From: Pseudomonadota bacterium
GTDB lineage: Bacteria; Pseudomonadota; Alphaproteobacteria; Rhodobacterales; Rhodobacteraceae
NCBI GenBank assembly: GCA_020161655.1
Contig: JAIUPC010000021.1
Coordinates: 1 to 44,671, forward strand
Direction: 5' to 3'
DNA length: 44,671 bases
Positions 1-7,701 of this stretch are shown piece by piece. The translations under genes and the position numbers were made by a program. Every line of letters begins with the position of its first letter. Position 1 is the first letter of the stretch. The notes beneath the pieces were generated by a model that was not told the origin of the DNA, did no database searches, and saw nothing but the letters and a program-made list of their open reading frames with translations.

Positions 1-1
1 C

Positions 2-85
2 CAAACCGCTGAAATCCAGATCCGCGTCGCGCTCATCAACGGCTTCAATGCACTCGGCACCGCCGAGATCGTCCGCGTGGCATGA
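2..85 (+). CDS. 3' end of an unidentified CDS cut by the window edge
   Basis: Frame 2 is open from the left edge and stops with TGA at 83-85, giving 27 residues ending in NALGTAEIVRVA. The piece looks amphipathic and codon-like, but it is too short for family assignment; an outer-membrane or efflux component is only a guess. The start of the truncated kinase frame overlaps it, which suggests the two were brought together by a rearrangement. Confidence 0.35.
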   Translation, partial: QTAEIQIRVALINGFNALGTAEIVRVA

Positions 86-860
86 ACTCAATGGGGCAAG
101 GGGCCATCACGCCTCAAGCGTGAGTTGCGCAACAACGCCTAATGGCGACAAGCTTGATCGCATGGCGCTGGCCCAAGAACAGTCGGTGGCGACCTTGAGG
201 CAGGTGTCGGCAGACATCGCGCACGATCTCAAGACACCGGTTCAACGCATTGCCGTGCTGATGGAGAGCTTGCGGGACCGCGTTGCCGAGGGTTCCCCTG
301 AAAGCGATCTTGTCGAGCAGGCAGTAAGCGAAGCCGATCGTGCCGTCGGCGTGTTCCAGTCGCTCTTGCAGATTGCGCAGATCGAGGGCGGAAGTCCGAA
401 GGGCCGCTTCCAGAAAGTCGACTTGTCCGCCGTGGTCGCGACCTTCGCCGATATTTATGGCCCAGCTGCCGAAGACAGTGGTCACATCCTGACTTTCGAT
501 CAGCAGGGAAGCGGTCCGATCTTCGTTCGCGGCGACAAGGACCTCCTGGGCCAGGTCGTTGCGAACCTGATCGAAAATGGCTTGCGTCACACGCCGGTCG
601 GCGCGACGATCCGGTTGTCTCTTGAGGACGACGGTCGACTTGTGACCTTTTCGGTTGCCGACAACGGCCCCGGCGTGCCCGAGGCGGAACGCGAGTTCGT
701 TCTTCGCAGGCTCTACCGTCTCGAGCGGAGCCGGACGTCACCGGGCAATGGCCTTGGCCTCGCGATGGTTGCCGCCATAGCCGACCTGCACGATGCAAGG
801 CTTGTGCTTTCCGACAATGCGCCGGGCCTGGTCGTGACCTTGACCTTCGACTCGTACTGA
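48..860 (+). CDS. Sensor histidine kinase core, 5'-truncated
   Basis: The C-terminal two thirds is a complete transmitter module: HisKA box ADIAHDLKTP (His about residue 59), N box NLIENGLRHTP (about 174-184), G1 box DNGPGVP (about 205-211) and G2 box GNGLGLAM (about 233-240). Members of this family carry a sensor region with two membrane helices and a HAMP linker before the His box; none is present here. The first roughly 34 residues are low-complexity and unlike any HAMP sequence, and recognisable sequence begins near LDRM (nt 150-165). I infer a 5' deletion with a breakpoint near nt 150, leaving a soluble, sensorless kinase fragment that is probably non-functional. If translated, ATG 162 is an alternative start. 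No response regulator lies inside the window; its partner, if any, was upstream. The metal context suggests a former CusS-like metal sensor, but nothing in the fragment proves it. Confidence 0.6.
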   Translation: MHSAPPRSSAWHELNGARGHHASSVSCATTPNGDKLDRMALAQEQSVATLRQVSADIAHDLKTPVQRIAVLMESLRDRVAEGSPESDLVEQAVSEADRAVGVFQSLLQIAQIEGGSPKGRFQKVDLSAVVATFADIYGPAAEDSGHILTFDQQGSGPIFVRGDKDLLGQVVANLIENGLRHTPVGATIRLSLEDDGRLVTFSVADNGPGVPEAEREFVLRRLYRLERSRTSPGNGLGLAMVAAIADLHDARLVLSDNAPGLVVTLTFDSY

Positions 861-1071
861 AGCCGATTGCCTTCGCAGCCGGTGTGAAGCTTCCCCTCGC
901 GCCTTCAGCGCCGCAGACCGTCGTTTTGTCGCGCGGGGATCCTTCCGGTTTTTTCGCGAACAGCCTGAATTCGCCCACGCGCGGGCGGCGGCTTGAAGCC
1001 CCGGATCGGCTGGCGTAGTTGTGGCCGTACTCTTGGCGGGACAAAGTAAAGACAAACGGGGCGGACAGAGG

Positions 1072-1425
1072 GTGAAAACGGTCGGAGATCATCAGCGCGC
1101 AGGAATTCTTGCCGCTATCTGGTCCATGGTGGTCATTGCCGCCCTGCTTATCGCTCCACTTGTTGTTGCTGTCACGCATGGTCCGGGCGCCCAGGCGCAG
1201 GCGCTGAATGCCGTCGCCGTCGATCTGGCACTTGGTCATTCACACGTTACGGATGGGGATGGCTCGTTACAGCATGATGCGGCCGACCACGAACATCAAA
1301 CCGCAGGATTGCTCCAAGATCCGGGGCATTCGGGATTAGATGTCGCAACTTCAGAAATGCATGTCGAGACCTGCCTTCGGGACGGCTGCCAGAGTGATGG
1401 CCCGCACAGACCGCCGCGCGCCTGA
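1072..1425 (+). CDS. Small His-rich membrane-anchored protein (DUF2946-like), function unknown
   Basis: The product has a short basic N-terminus, one strong hydrophobic segment (WSMVVIAALLIAPLVVAVTH) acting as signal or anchor, and a polar periplasmic part rich in His and Asp (GHSHVTDGDG, HDAADHEH) with two late cysteines. Small proteins of this layout are common beside copper, cobalt or nickel transport genes and are thought to bind metal outside the membrane. It lies 57 bases before the HupE-like gene on the same strand, so they may be cotranscribed. GTG 1072 puts the hydrophobic segment close to the N-terminus as expected of a signal; GTG 1021 would add 17 residues. Assignment to the DUF2946-like group is by layout only. 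Confidence 0.45.
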   Translation: MKTVGDHQRAGILAAIWSMVVIAALLIAPLVVAVTHGPGAQAQALNAVAVDLALGHSHVTDGDGSLQHDAADHEHQTAGLLQDPGHSGLDVATSEMHVETCLRDGCQSDGPHRPPRA

Positions 1426-1482
1426 GGTGGCCCCGCGGCCTTAGCGCCGATACCTCGGACACAACACCTGAAGGACAAATCC

Positions 1483-2211
1483 ATGCAATACCACCTGCGT
1501 ACCCGATGGGTGGCAGAGACGAACCCGTTGCGGGTGATGCTCTTGCTTGCCATCGCGGCCGGCCTTCTGCTTTGGGCCGGAACGGCCCATGCCCATGGCG
1601 TCACCCTTGGTGACAAAGGCTATATCCAGGAAGTGACGGGGGTGAAGATCATCCCCTTCCTCTACCTTGGCGCGAAGCACATGGTCACAGGCTATGATCA
1701 TCTGCTTTTCCTGTTTGGCGTAATCTTCTTCCTTTACGGGATGAAGCAGATCGGCACCTATGTAACCCTCTTCGCCATCGGCCATTCGACCACGATGCTG
1801 GCCGGAGTCTGGTTCAACTTCGGCATCAACAGCTACATCATCGACGCGATCATCGGCTTTTCGGTGGTGTACAAGGCGCTCGACAATCTCGGCGCCTTCC
1901 GTGTCTGGTTCGGCGTGCAACCGAACACCAAGGTGGCGACGCTGATCTTCGGCTTCCTGCACGGCTTCGGGCTGTCGTCGAAAATCCTCGATTACGGCAT
2001 TTCGCCGGATGGGCTTCTGCCCAACTTGCTCGCCTTCAACGTGGGCGTTGAAGTCGGTCAGCTTCTGGCGCTGGCAGCCATCCTGCTGGTGATGACCCGC
2101 TGGCGGGCCAGACCTTCCTTCGCACGGCAGGCCTATGTCGCAAATGTCCTGATGATGGCCGCGGGCTTCGCGCTGATGGGCTACCAGCTCGTCGGGCTGG
2201 CGGTCGCATGA
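1483..2211 (+). CDS. HupE/UreJ-family permease, probable nickel/cobalt transporter
   Basis: A 242-residue polytopic membrane protein with an N-terminal signal-like helix ending in AHAHG and about six further hydrophobic segments. The conserved membrane histidine motifs of this family are visible: GYDHLLFLFG, AIGHSTTML and GFLHGFGLS. HupE/UreJ proteins are secondary transporters associated with nickel or cobalt uptake for hydrogenase and urease; no such enzyme genes are in this window, so the substrate is inferred. The ATG follows GAAGGAC. Its stop overlaps the start of the next gene (ATGA at 2208-2211), so the two are translationally coupled. The nikABCDE operon lies about 1.6 kb downstream on the other strand, which supports a nickel role. 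Confidence 0.8.
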   Translation: MQYHLRTRWVAETNPLRVMLLLAIAAGLLLWAGTAHAHGVTLGDKGYIQEVTGVKIIPFLYLGAKHMVTGYDHLLFLFGVIFFLYGMKQIGTYVTLFAIGHSTTMLAGVWFNFGINSYIIDAIIGFSVVYKALDNLGAFRVWFGVQPNTKVATLIFGFLHGFGLSSKILDYGISPDGLLPNLLAFNVGVEVGQLLALAAILLVMTRWRARPSFARQAYVANVLMMAAGFALMGYQLVGLAVA

Positions 2212-3062
2212 AAAACGGAAACGTCGAGATGCAACAACAACGATTCGAGATACACAAGGCTCCTGTTCCCCCCTTGCGGGCAGAACCGCGTTTGGCCGGG
2301 GCACCCGGCGGCAGCGGCCCCGTCCAGGGGGTTGTGGCCACGTCTGGCGGCCTGATCCGCAGCACGTTGATGGCCGGGGCGGCGGCGTTGGCAATCCTGA
2401 CTTTCTTCTGGCTGCCGGCGGAATACGGGGTCGACCCCACCGGCGTTGGCGGGCTGATGGGCCTGACGGAGATGGGCGAGATCAAGCAACAGCTTGCGGG
2501 TGAGGCGGCGGCACAGGACGCGGCTGCGGCACCTTCGGACAACGCCGGTCCGGCTGTGATGCCAGGCGATGTGGCGTCACGACTTGAGCGGATTGACGCC
2601 CAGCTTGCACAGATCGCTGTCGTCATCGGGGCCGACGTCCTGACTGCCCCGCCAGCACCGGAGGCCGCAGCGCCAGCAGCCCCTGGCCCTGTGCTGACCG
2701 ATGTCGCCGAACCGACGGCACCGGCCCCGGATGCCGCCGCGCCGGCCTGGCGCGATGAGCTCGCCTTCACCCTTGCGCCGACCGAGGCCAAGGAAATCAA
2801 GCTGGTGATGGCAGCCGGCGACGTTGCCACCTTCGAATGGGTCTCGGAAGGCGGCGGCGTCAACTATACGCAGCATGGCGACGATGGCAGCGCCAATGAG
2901 GTCCGGTTCGAAGACGGACGCGCCGCCCCTGGCCAGGAAGGCACCATGACTGCCCCATTCGCGGGCAACCACGGCTGGTTCTGGCGCAATCGGGGCGAGG
3001 CTCCGGTGAAGGTCACGCTGCGGGTCGGCGGGGCATACGCGAAACTGGTTGAAGTCGAATAG
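2208..3062 (+). CDS. Membrane-anchored periplasmic protein coupled to the HupE-like permease
   Basis: This 284-residue protein has a cytoplasmic N-terminus of about 45 residues, one membrane helix (TLMAGAAALAILTFFWLPAE), a long Ala/Pro-rich linker (about 90-175) and a compact C-terminal domain with aromatic and His residues (GGGVNYTQHGDD, GNHGWFWRNRG), probably all beta and periplasmic. Its ATG overlaps the stop of the permease gene by 4 bases, implying matched synthesis and a partner role. I know of similar anchor proteins beside HupE-type permeases but no defined biochemical function; metal delivery to the permease is a guess. An alternative start at the ATG eight codons in is possible. Confidence 0.65.
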   Translation: MKNGNVEMQQQRFEIHKAPVPPLRAEPRLAGAPGGSGPVQGVVATSGGLIRSTLMAGAAALAILTFFWLPAEYGVDPTGVGGLMGLTEMGEIKQQLAGEAAAQDAAAAPSDNAGPAVMPGDVASRLERIDAQLAQIAVVIGADVLTAPPAPEAAAPAAPGPVLTDVAEPTAPAPDAAAPAWRDELAFTLAPTEAKEIKLVMAAGDVATFEWVSEGGGVNYTQHGDDGSANEVRFEDGRAAPGQEGTMTAPFAGNHGWFWRNRGEAPVKVTLRVGGAYAKLVEVE

Positions 3063-3074
3063 GCCTGCCAAGGG

Positions 3075-3101
3075 CCGGGGCTGCCAATGCGGCGGCCCCG
3101 G
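3075..3101. terminator. GC-rich hairpin between convergent genes
   Basis: CCGGGGC (3075-3081) pairs perfectly with GCCCCGG (3095-3101) around a 13-nt loop. It lies in the 40-bp gap between the convergent stops of the anchor gene and the GntR gene. There is no clear T run, so it may be a bidirectional transcription barrier rather than a classical intrinsic terminator. Confidence 0.4.
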
Positions 3102-3102
3102 A

Positions 3103-3840
3103 TCATCCGCCGGACGGAGTCGGCCCGAAGCGCGCGGTCAGATCGAACGCATCGCCGCGAAACACCTGCCGGGCGATTGTGAGGGTTTCCTCGCCGCGCC
3201 ATGTACGACGCTCGACAAGCAGGCACGGCGTTCCAGAACTGACCTTCAGGGCACGGGTCGCCATAGCGTCTGCCGCAATGGCTGCGATGCGGTGCTCGGC
3301 CTTGGTCCACGGTACATGGCCAAGAAGCCATGGCCCCGGCGGCTCACCATGAAAATCGGCGAAGGCGGCATCCGGGACAGCGTCAAGAAAGATGTGGCGG
3401 TCTTCGATCAGAACCGGACTGTCATCCGCCAGATGTACCGAGCGGACGAACCGGCTTTGCCCAAGATGATGCCCCTCGGCCCCCAGATGCACACAGCATG
3501 GCGGGCGCAACTCGTCAAGGAGCGGACGGTAACCATACACTGCCCCGCGCGCCTCGATATCGGCACGGATGTCGGGGATATTGAGAACCGCCGAATGCAC
3601 CCGTGGGCGGGCGACAACGGTTCCCGCGCGGCGGTTGCGGCTGATAAGGCCGGTGGCAGCCAGCGACGCCATGGCCTTGTTCACCGTCATCCGCGAACAG
3701 CCGTAGCGCGCCATCAACTCGGTCTCGGTCGGAAGGCGATCACCCGGCTTCCACTCGCCTGAGAGGATGCGCGCCTCGACCTCTGCGCGGATCCGGGCAT
3801 GCAGGGTTGCGGGGCGGACATCTGGGGCGTGATCATGCAT
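3103..3840 (-). CDS. GntR-family regulator, HutC subfamily, last gene of the nik operon
   Basis: The N-terminal winged helix-turn-helix (residues about 10-75) shows the GntR signature: LHARIRAEVEARILSGEW, PGDRLPTETELMARYGCSR and TVNKAMASLAATGLI. The rest (about 85-245) fits a UTRA ligand-binding domain (SVHLADDSPVLIEDRHIF; TRALKVSSGTPCLLVERRTW), which defines the HutC branch; these usually repress until a small ligand binds. ATG 3840 starts 2 bases after the stop of nikE, so the regulator is read as the sixth gene of the operon. That position suggests autoregulation of nickel uptake, possibly sensing histidine or a Ni-chelator complex, which is inference. An in-frame start 32 codons upstream would lie inside nikE and adds only non-conserved sequence. 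Confidence 0.8.
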   Translation of the reverse strand: MHDHAPDVRPATLHARIRAEVEARILSGEWKPGDRLPTETELMARYGCSRMTVNKAMASLAATGLISRNRRAGTVVARPRVHSAVLNIPDIRADIEARGAVYGYRPLLDELRPPCCVHLGAEGHHLGQSRFVRSVHLADDSPVLIEDRHIFLDAVPDAAFADFHGEPPGPWLLGHVPWTKAEHRIAAIAADAMATRALKVSSGTPCLLVERRTWRGEETLTIARQVFRGDAFDLTARFGPTPSGG

Positions 3841-3842
3841 GT

Positions 3843-4835
3843 TCAGATCATCGCATGATCCCGCGCGTCCGCAAGGTGGCAGGCGGCGGCGCCACCATGC
3901 TGCACTGTGCGCAGCGCGGGTTCCGTCTCGCGGCAACGCGGCTCCACCACCGGGCAGCGGGTTGAAAAACGGCAGCCCGGTGGTGGATTGCGCGGGCTTG
4001 GCGGATCGCCTTCCAGAAGGATGCGCGGCCGTGCCGCCTCGATCCGCGGATCGGGCGAGGGCACGGCAGACAAAAGCGCCTGGCTGTAGGGATGTGCCGG
4101 ATCATCGAACAACGGCTTTGCCGCCCCCTCTTCGGCGACCCGCCCGAGATACATCACGGTGACGGCAGAGCAGACCTCGCGAACGATGGCGAGATCATGC
4201 GCAACAATCACGATGGTCAGACCAAGTTGCGCCTGCAACCGGGCAAAAAGGTTGACGATCTGCGCGCGCACCGAGACATCCAGCGCCGACAGCGGCTCGT
4301 CGCAGATCAGCACCTGCGGCGAAAGTGCCAGAGCACGGGCGATCGACACCCGCTGCCGCTGGCCACCAGACAGCGACCGTGGCAGCCGGTCCAGCACGGT
4401 TGCGGGCAGTGCCACAAGGTCCAAGAGTTCCGCCACCCGCCCCCGCCGCGCCGCACGGTCGCCCTGACCATGGATTTGCAGCGGTTCTTCCAGTGTCTGC
4501 CCGACGGTCTGGCGGCGGCTCATCGACCCGAGCGGATCCTGAAAGATGAATTGCACGGCGCGGGCAAAGCCCTTGCGGTCGGCCCTTGCCCACTCGGCGC
4601 GGTCGCGGCCGAGGATGTTGACCTGCCCCGCAGTTGCCGACTGCAATCCGATCAGCGCACGCGCAAGGGTGGTCTTGCCGCAGCCGCTTTCCCCCACGAT
4701 GCCATGGAACGCCCCGCGTGCGACGGTCAGATCGACGCCATCAACGGCTCGGACAAGGCCTGCCGCAGTCTGGAAATGTACCTTGAGGCCGGTGGCCTGA
4801 ATTGCGGGACCGCCTCGACTTTCCCTGTCAGTCAT
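3843..4835 (-). CDS. nikE: Nickel/peptide ABC transporter ATP-binding protein
   Basis: One of two ATPases of the importer. Walker A is GESGCGKT (about 48-55), Q-loop IFQD (about 97-100), signature LSGGQ (155-159) and Walker B VLICDEP (about 175-181), followed by the switch histidine in VAHDLA. The C-terminus carries the oligopeptide/nickel ATPase extension with cysteines (CRFSTRCP), which can bind an Fe-S cluster in relatives. The 330-residue length is normal. Its ATG lies 8 bases inside the 3' end of nikD, so the ATPases are coupled and probably form a heterodimer. Nickel rather than peptide specificity is inferred from the binding protein at the head of the operon. Confidence 0.85.
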   Translation of the reverse strand: MTDRESRGGPAIQATGLKVHFQTAAGLVRAVDGVDLTVARGAFHGIVGESGCGKTTLARALIGLQSATAGQVNILGRDRAEWARADRKGFARAVQFIFQDPLGSMSRRQTVGQTLEEPLQIHGQGDRAARRGRVAELLDLVALPATVLDRLPRSLSGGQRQRVSIARALALSPQVLICDEPLSALDVSVRAQIVNLFARLQAQLGLTIVIVAHDLAIVREVCSAVTVMYLGRVAEEGAAKPLFDDPAHPYSQALLSAVPSPDPRIEAARPRILLEGDPPSPRNPPPGCRFSTRCPVVEPRCRETEPALRTVQHGGAAACHLADARDHAMI

Positions 4836-5835
4836 GGGTCACGATCCCTTCGGCAGCGATGACAACGGGGCAGGCAACGCGGTGCGGCACTGTTCCCTTG
4901 GCGACAGCCTGCAGTCGCGGGCGGCGGCTGCGGCAGGCGGGTATCGCCCGGTCGCAGCGGTCCACGAAGCGGCAGCCCGGTTCCAGCCGCGCCTGATTGG
5001 GCGGGATGCCGGGAATCTCCTTGGTGCCGGAGGCATTGTCCGACCTGAAATCGGGCACCGAGGCCAGAAGTCCCCGTGTGTAGGGATGCACCGGGGCGGT
5101 CAGCACGTCCACCGCACTGCCCTCCTCGGCCACCTGGCCGGCGTAAAGCACCGCGACCCGGTCGGCCAGCACCGAGACCGCCCCGATGTCATGGGTGATC
5201 AGGATGACGGCGATGCCGTCCTCTTTCTGGATCTGCCGGATCAGCGCCAGAATTTGCGCCTGCACCGTGGCGTCGAGCGCCGTGGTCGGCTCGTCTGCAA
5301 TCAACACGCGAGGCCGGGCGGCCAAAGCGAGGGCGATCATCGCGCGTTGAAGCATACCGCCGGAAAGCTCGTGCGGGTAGCGGCCGTAGCGGTCTTCCGG
5401 ATCGGGGATGCCCGAGCGGGCAAGGAGCGATACCGCCTCTTTCCGCGCCGCCTCCGCCGACAACCCGGCATAGCGCCGCGCCTGCTCCGCCAGTTGCGGG
5501 CCGATTTTCAGCATCGGGTTCAGCGCCGACATAGGGTCCTGGAATATCACGCCGAAGAACCCGCCGCGCAGGCGCGAAAGGTCGGAAGGCGACATCGCCA
5601 GAATGTCCTTCCCGTCCGCCCGCGCCGTCCCGCGCAGGTCCACCGCGACGCCTTCCGGCAAGAGACCCAGCGGGCCCAATGTCATCACCGTCTTGCCGGA
5701 CCCGCTTTCGCCAACGATCGCCAGCGTCTCGCCGGGAGCGACGTGAAACCCCGCCCCGTCCACCGCACGGACCGAGACGGTCGGAGTGTAAAGGTCGATC
5801 ACCAGCCCCTCGACCTCATAGATCGGCGCGGTCAT
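4828..5835 (-). CDS. nikD: Nickel/peptide ABC transporter ATP-binding protein
   Basis: The second ATPase of the importer. Walker A is GESGSGKT (42-49), Q-loop IFQDPMSALNPM (about 98-109), signature ELSGGMLQR (about 156-164) and Walker B VLIADEPTTALD (about 177-188). The C-terminal oligo/Ni ATPase domain has the cysteine pair CRFVDRC and a late CP motif. ATG 5835 overlaps the nikC stop as ATGA, indicating coupled translation. It powers nickel (or Ni-ligand complex) uptake through the NikBC channel at the cytoplasmic face. Confidence 0.85.
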   Translation of the reverse strand: MTAPIYEVEGLVIDLYTPTVSVRAVDGAGFHVAPGETLAIVGESGSGKTVMTLGPLGLLPEGVAVDLRGTARADGKDILAMSPSDLSRLRGGFFGVIFQDPMSALNPMLKIGPQLAEQARRYAGLSAEAARKEAVSLLARSGIPDPEDRYGRYPHELSGGMLQRAMIALALAARPRVLIADEPTTALDATVQAQILALIRQIQKEDGIAVILITHDIGAVSVLADRVAVLYAGQVAEEGSAVDVLTAPVHPYTRGLLASVPDFRSDNASGTKEIPGIPPNQARLEPGCRFVDRCDRAIPACRSRRPRLQAVAKGTVPHRVACPVVIAAEGIVTHD

Positions 5836-6725
5836 GCTTCCACCTCTTTTCGCGCGGACTCTTCAGCGGCACGCGCCACCTTCTTGCGGGTCAGGAACCG
5901 GCCGCGCACGGCGCGCGGCACCTTTTGAAGCGCAAAGGCCTCACCCAAAAGGTTGAAGCTGACGACAACGGCGGTCAGCGCCAGACCGGGAATGACCACC
6001 AGGGACGGATACTCCTCGATGTAGGACATGCCATCGACCAGCATCTGCCCCCATTCCGGGGTCGGCGGCGCCACCCCAAGGCCGAGGAACGACAGCGTGG
6101 CAATCGCCAGCACCAGCGCGCCCGCATCGGCGCTGGCATAGACCACGACAAGGCCCAGCACATGCGGCAGGATGTGGCGGGTGAAGATCCACAGATGCGA
6201 GGCCCCCATCACCCGGGCCGCCTCGATATAGGGCTGCTGCAATTCGGCGACCACGACAGCGCGGCTCATCCGGGCATAGTTTGCCCACCACGCCATTGTC
6301 AGCGCCACGATCATCTTCCAGTAGTCCGACATCCAGGTGAAGTTGTCGCCGGAGAACACCCCCATCAGCGCCAGCGCGATGATCAGCGACGGCAACGCCA
6401 GCACGATGTCGATGACTGAGATCATGACGAGTTCCGTCTTGCCGCCGACATAGCCCGCAAAAGACCCGATCACCACGCCGATCGCCAGCGCCGCCAGCAG
6501 CACAAAGGCCATGGCGACCAGCGAGGTGCGCGCGCCACCGACGATACGGCTGAACATGTCGCGCCCCAGATAGTCAGTGCCCAGCCAATGCGCGCCAGAG
6601 GGGCCGGTCAGCAATGCGCCATAGTCCTGCGCTCCGGGGTCGTGCGTCATGATAAGCGGCGCAAAGAGGCCGATCAGCACGAACAGGAGTGCGGGGGCAA
6701 GAATTGCCCAGGGCCAGTTTTTCAT
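5832..6725 (-). CDS. nikC: Nickel/peptide ABC transporter permease
   Basis: A 297-residue inner-membrane permease with six predicted helices. The typical N-terminal loop GTDYLGRDMFSRIVGGARTS precedes the core, and the EAA loop that contacts the ATPase is EAARVMGASHLWIFTRHILP. This is the DppC/OppC/NikC class. An acidic/basic tail (RKKVARAAEESARKEVEA) extends past the last helix. ATG 6725 follows the nikB stop by 10 bases and the stop overlaps nikD, so it is the third gene of the nik operon. Confidence 0.85.
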   Translation of the reverse strand: MKNWPWAILAPALLFVLIGLFAPLIMTHDPGAQDYGALLTGPSGAHWLGTDYLGRDMFSRIVGGARTSLVAMAFVLLAALAIGVVIGSFAGYVGGKTELVMISVIDIVLALPSLIIALALMGVFSGDNFTWMSDYWKMIVALTMAWWANYARMSRAVVVAELQQPYIEAARVMGASHLWIFTRHILPHVLGLVVVYASADAGALVLAIATLSFLGLGVAPPTPEWGQMLVDGMSYIEEYPSLVVIPGLALTAVVVSFNLLGEAFALQKVPRAVRGRFLTRKKVARAAEESARKEVEA

Positions 6726-6735
6726 GCTTTGCCCC

Positions 6736-7677
6736 TCATGCTTTTCTGGGCCTCCGAAGGCGCGGATCGGCCAGCATCGCCAGCAGGTCCACGAAAAGGT
6801 TGACGGATACGAAGAACACCACGAACAGCGTCAGGATCGCCTGCATTCCTATGAAGTCGCGAAACCGGATCGCCTCGATGAAGAACGATCCGACGCCTGC
6901 CAGCCCGAACACCCGTTCGACCACGATGGCGCCGATGATCATCAGCGTGAACTGCGCGCCGAAGGTTGTCATGTAGGGTATGGCGATGTTCGGCAGCGCC
7001 TCGCGCAGCAGCACCGCCCGGCGCGTCAGGCCCTTGGCAAAGCCGGTGGTCGCAAATGGCCGCGACATGGTGTCCTGCAGGTTCACCCGCACAACGCGGG
7101 CCAGCACCGAAGCCGGGAAGAGGGCAATGGTGAACCAGGGCATCAGCCATGAGGTGAAGCCAGAAACGCCGAAGGTCGGCACCCACCCCAGCCAGACCGA
7201 GAACACGATCACCAGCAAGGCGGCGACAAAGAAGTTCGGCGTCGAGGCTCCGACCAGCGCCATGCCGTGCAGCGCCCGGTCCACCACCCCGCCGTTCGAG
7301 GCTGCCCCCGCGATGCCCATCACAAGCGACAGGGTCAGCGCCAGCACTCCGCCGCCCGCCAGCAGGGTCAGCGTCATCGGGATGCGCGCGGAAAACTCCT
7401 CGGCCATCGGCTTGCCGGTGCGGATCGACACGCCGAAATCCCCGGTCAGTGCATCCCCCAGCCAGCGCACATAGCGCACTGGCAGGGGGTCGTTCAGGCC
7501 CAGATCGTCGGCGATCTTCTGGATCATCGCGCCGTCCGCGCCGGCGCCCGCCGCCCGCTCGGCGATCAGCGCCGCCACGTTGCCGGGGGCCGCGGTGACA
7601 AGCCAGAAGGTCAGCGCCGTTGCAGCCAGCATCAAAAGCAGGGCAAGCCCCGTCCGTCGCATGAACATGCGTTGCAT
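6736..7677 (-). CDS. nikB: Nickel/peptide ABC transporter permease
   Basis: A 313-residue permease of the DppB/OppB/NikB class: N-terminal helix LALLLMLAATALTFWLVTAAPGN, a periplasmic segment with LGLNDPLPVRYVRWLGDAL and GDFGVSIRTGKPM, and the EAA-type loop TTGFAKGLTRRAVLLREALP. It pairs with NikC to form the channel. It lies 24 bases after nikA; ATG 7677 has a GGGAGC-like ribosome site. The periplasmic segment is shared with dipeptide permeases, so substrate choice rests on NikA. Confidence 0.85.
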   Translation of the reverse strand: MQRMFMRRTGLALLLMLAATALTFWLVTAAPGNVAALIAERAAGAGADGAMIQKIADDLGLNDPLPVRYVRWLGDALTGDFGVSIRTGKPMAEEFSARIPMTLTLLAGGGVLALTLSLVMGIAGAASNGGVVDRALHGMALVGASTPNFFVAALLVIVFSVWLGWVPTFGVSGFTSWLMPWFTIALFPASVLARVVRVNLQDTMSRPFATTGFAKGLTRRAVLLREALPNIAIPYMTTFGAQFTLMIIGAIVVERVFGLAGVGSFFIEAIRFRDFIGMQAILTLFVVFFVSVNLFVDLLAMLADPRLRRPRKA

Positions 7678-7701
7678 TGCCCTGCTCCCTTCGTTTCAGG
7701 C

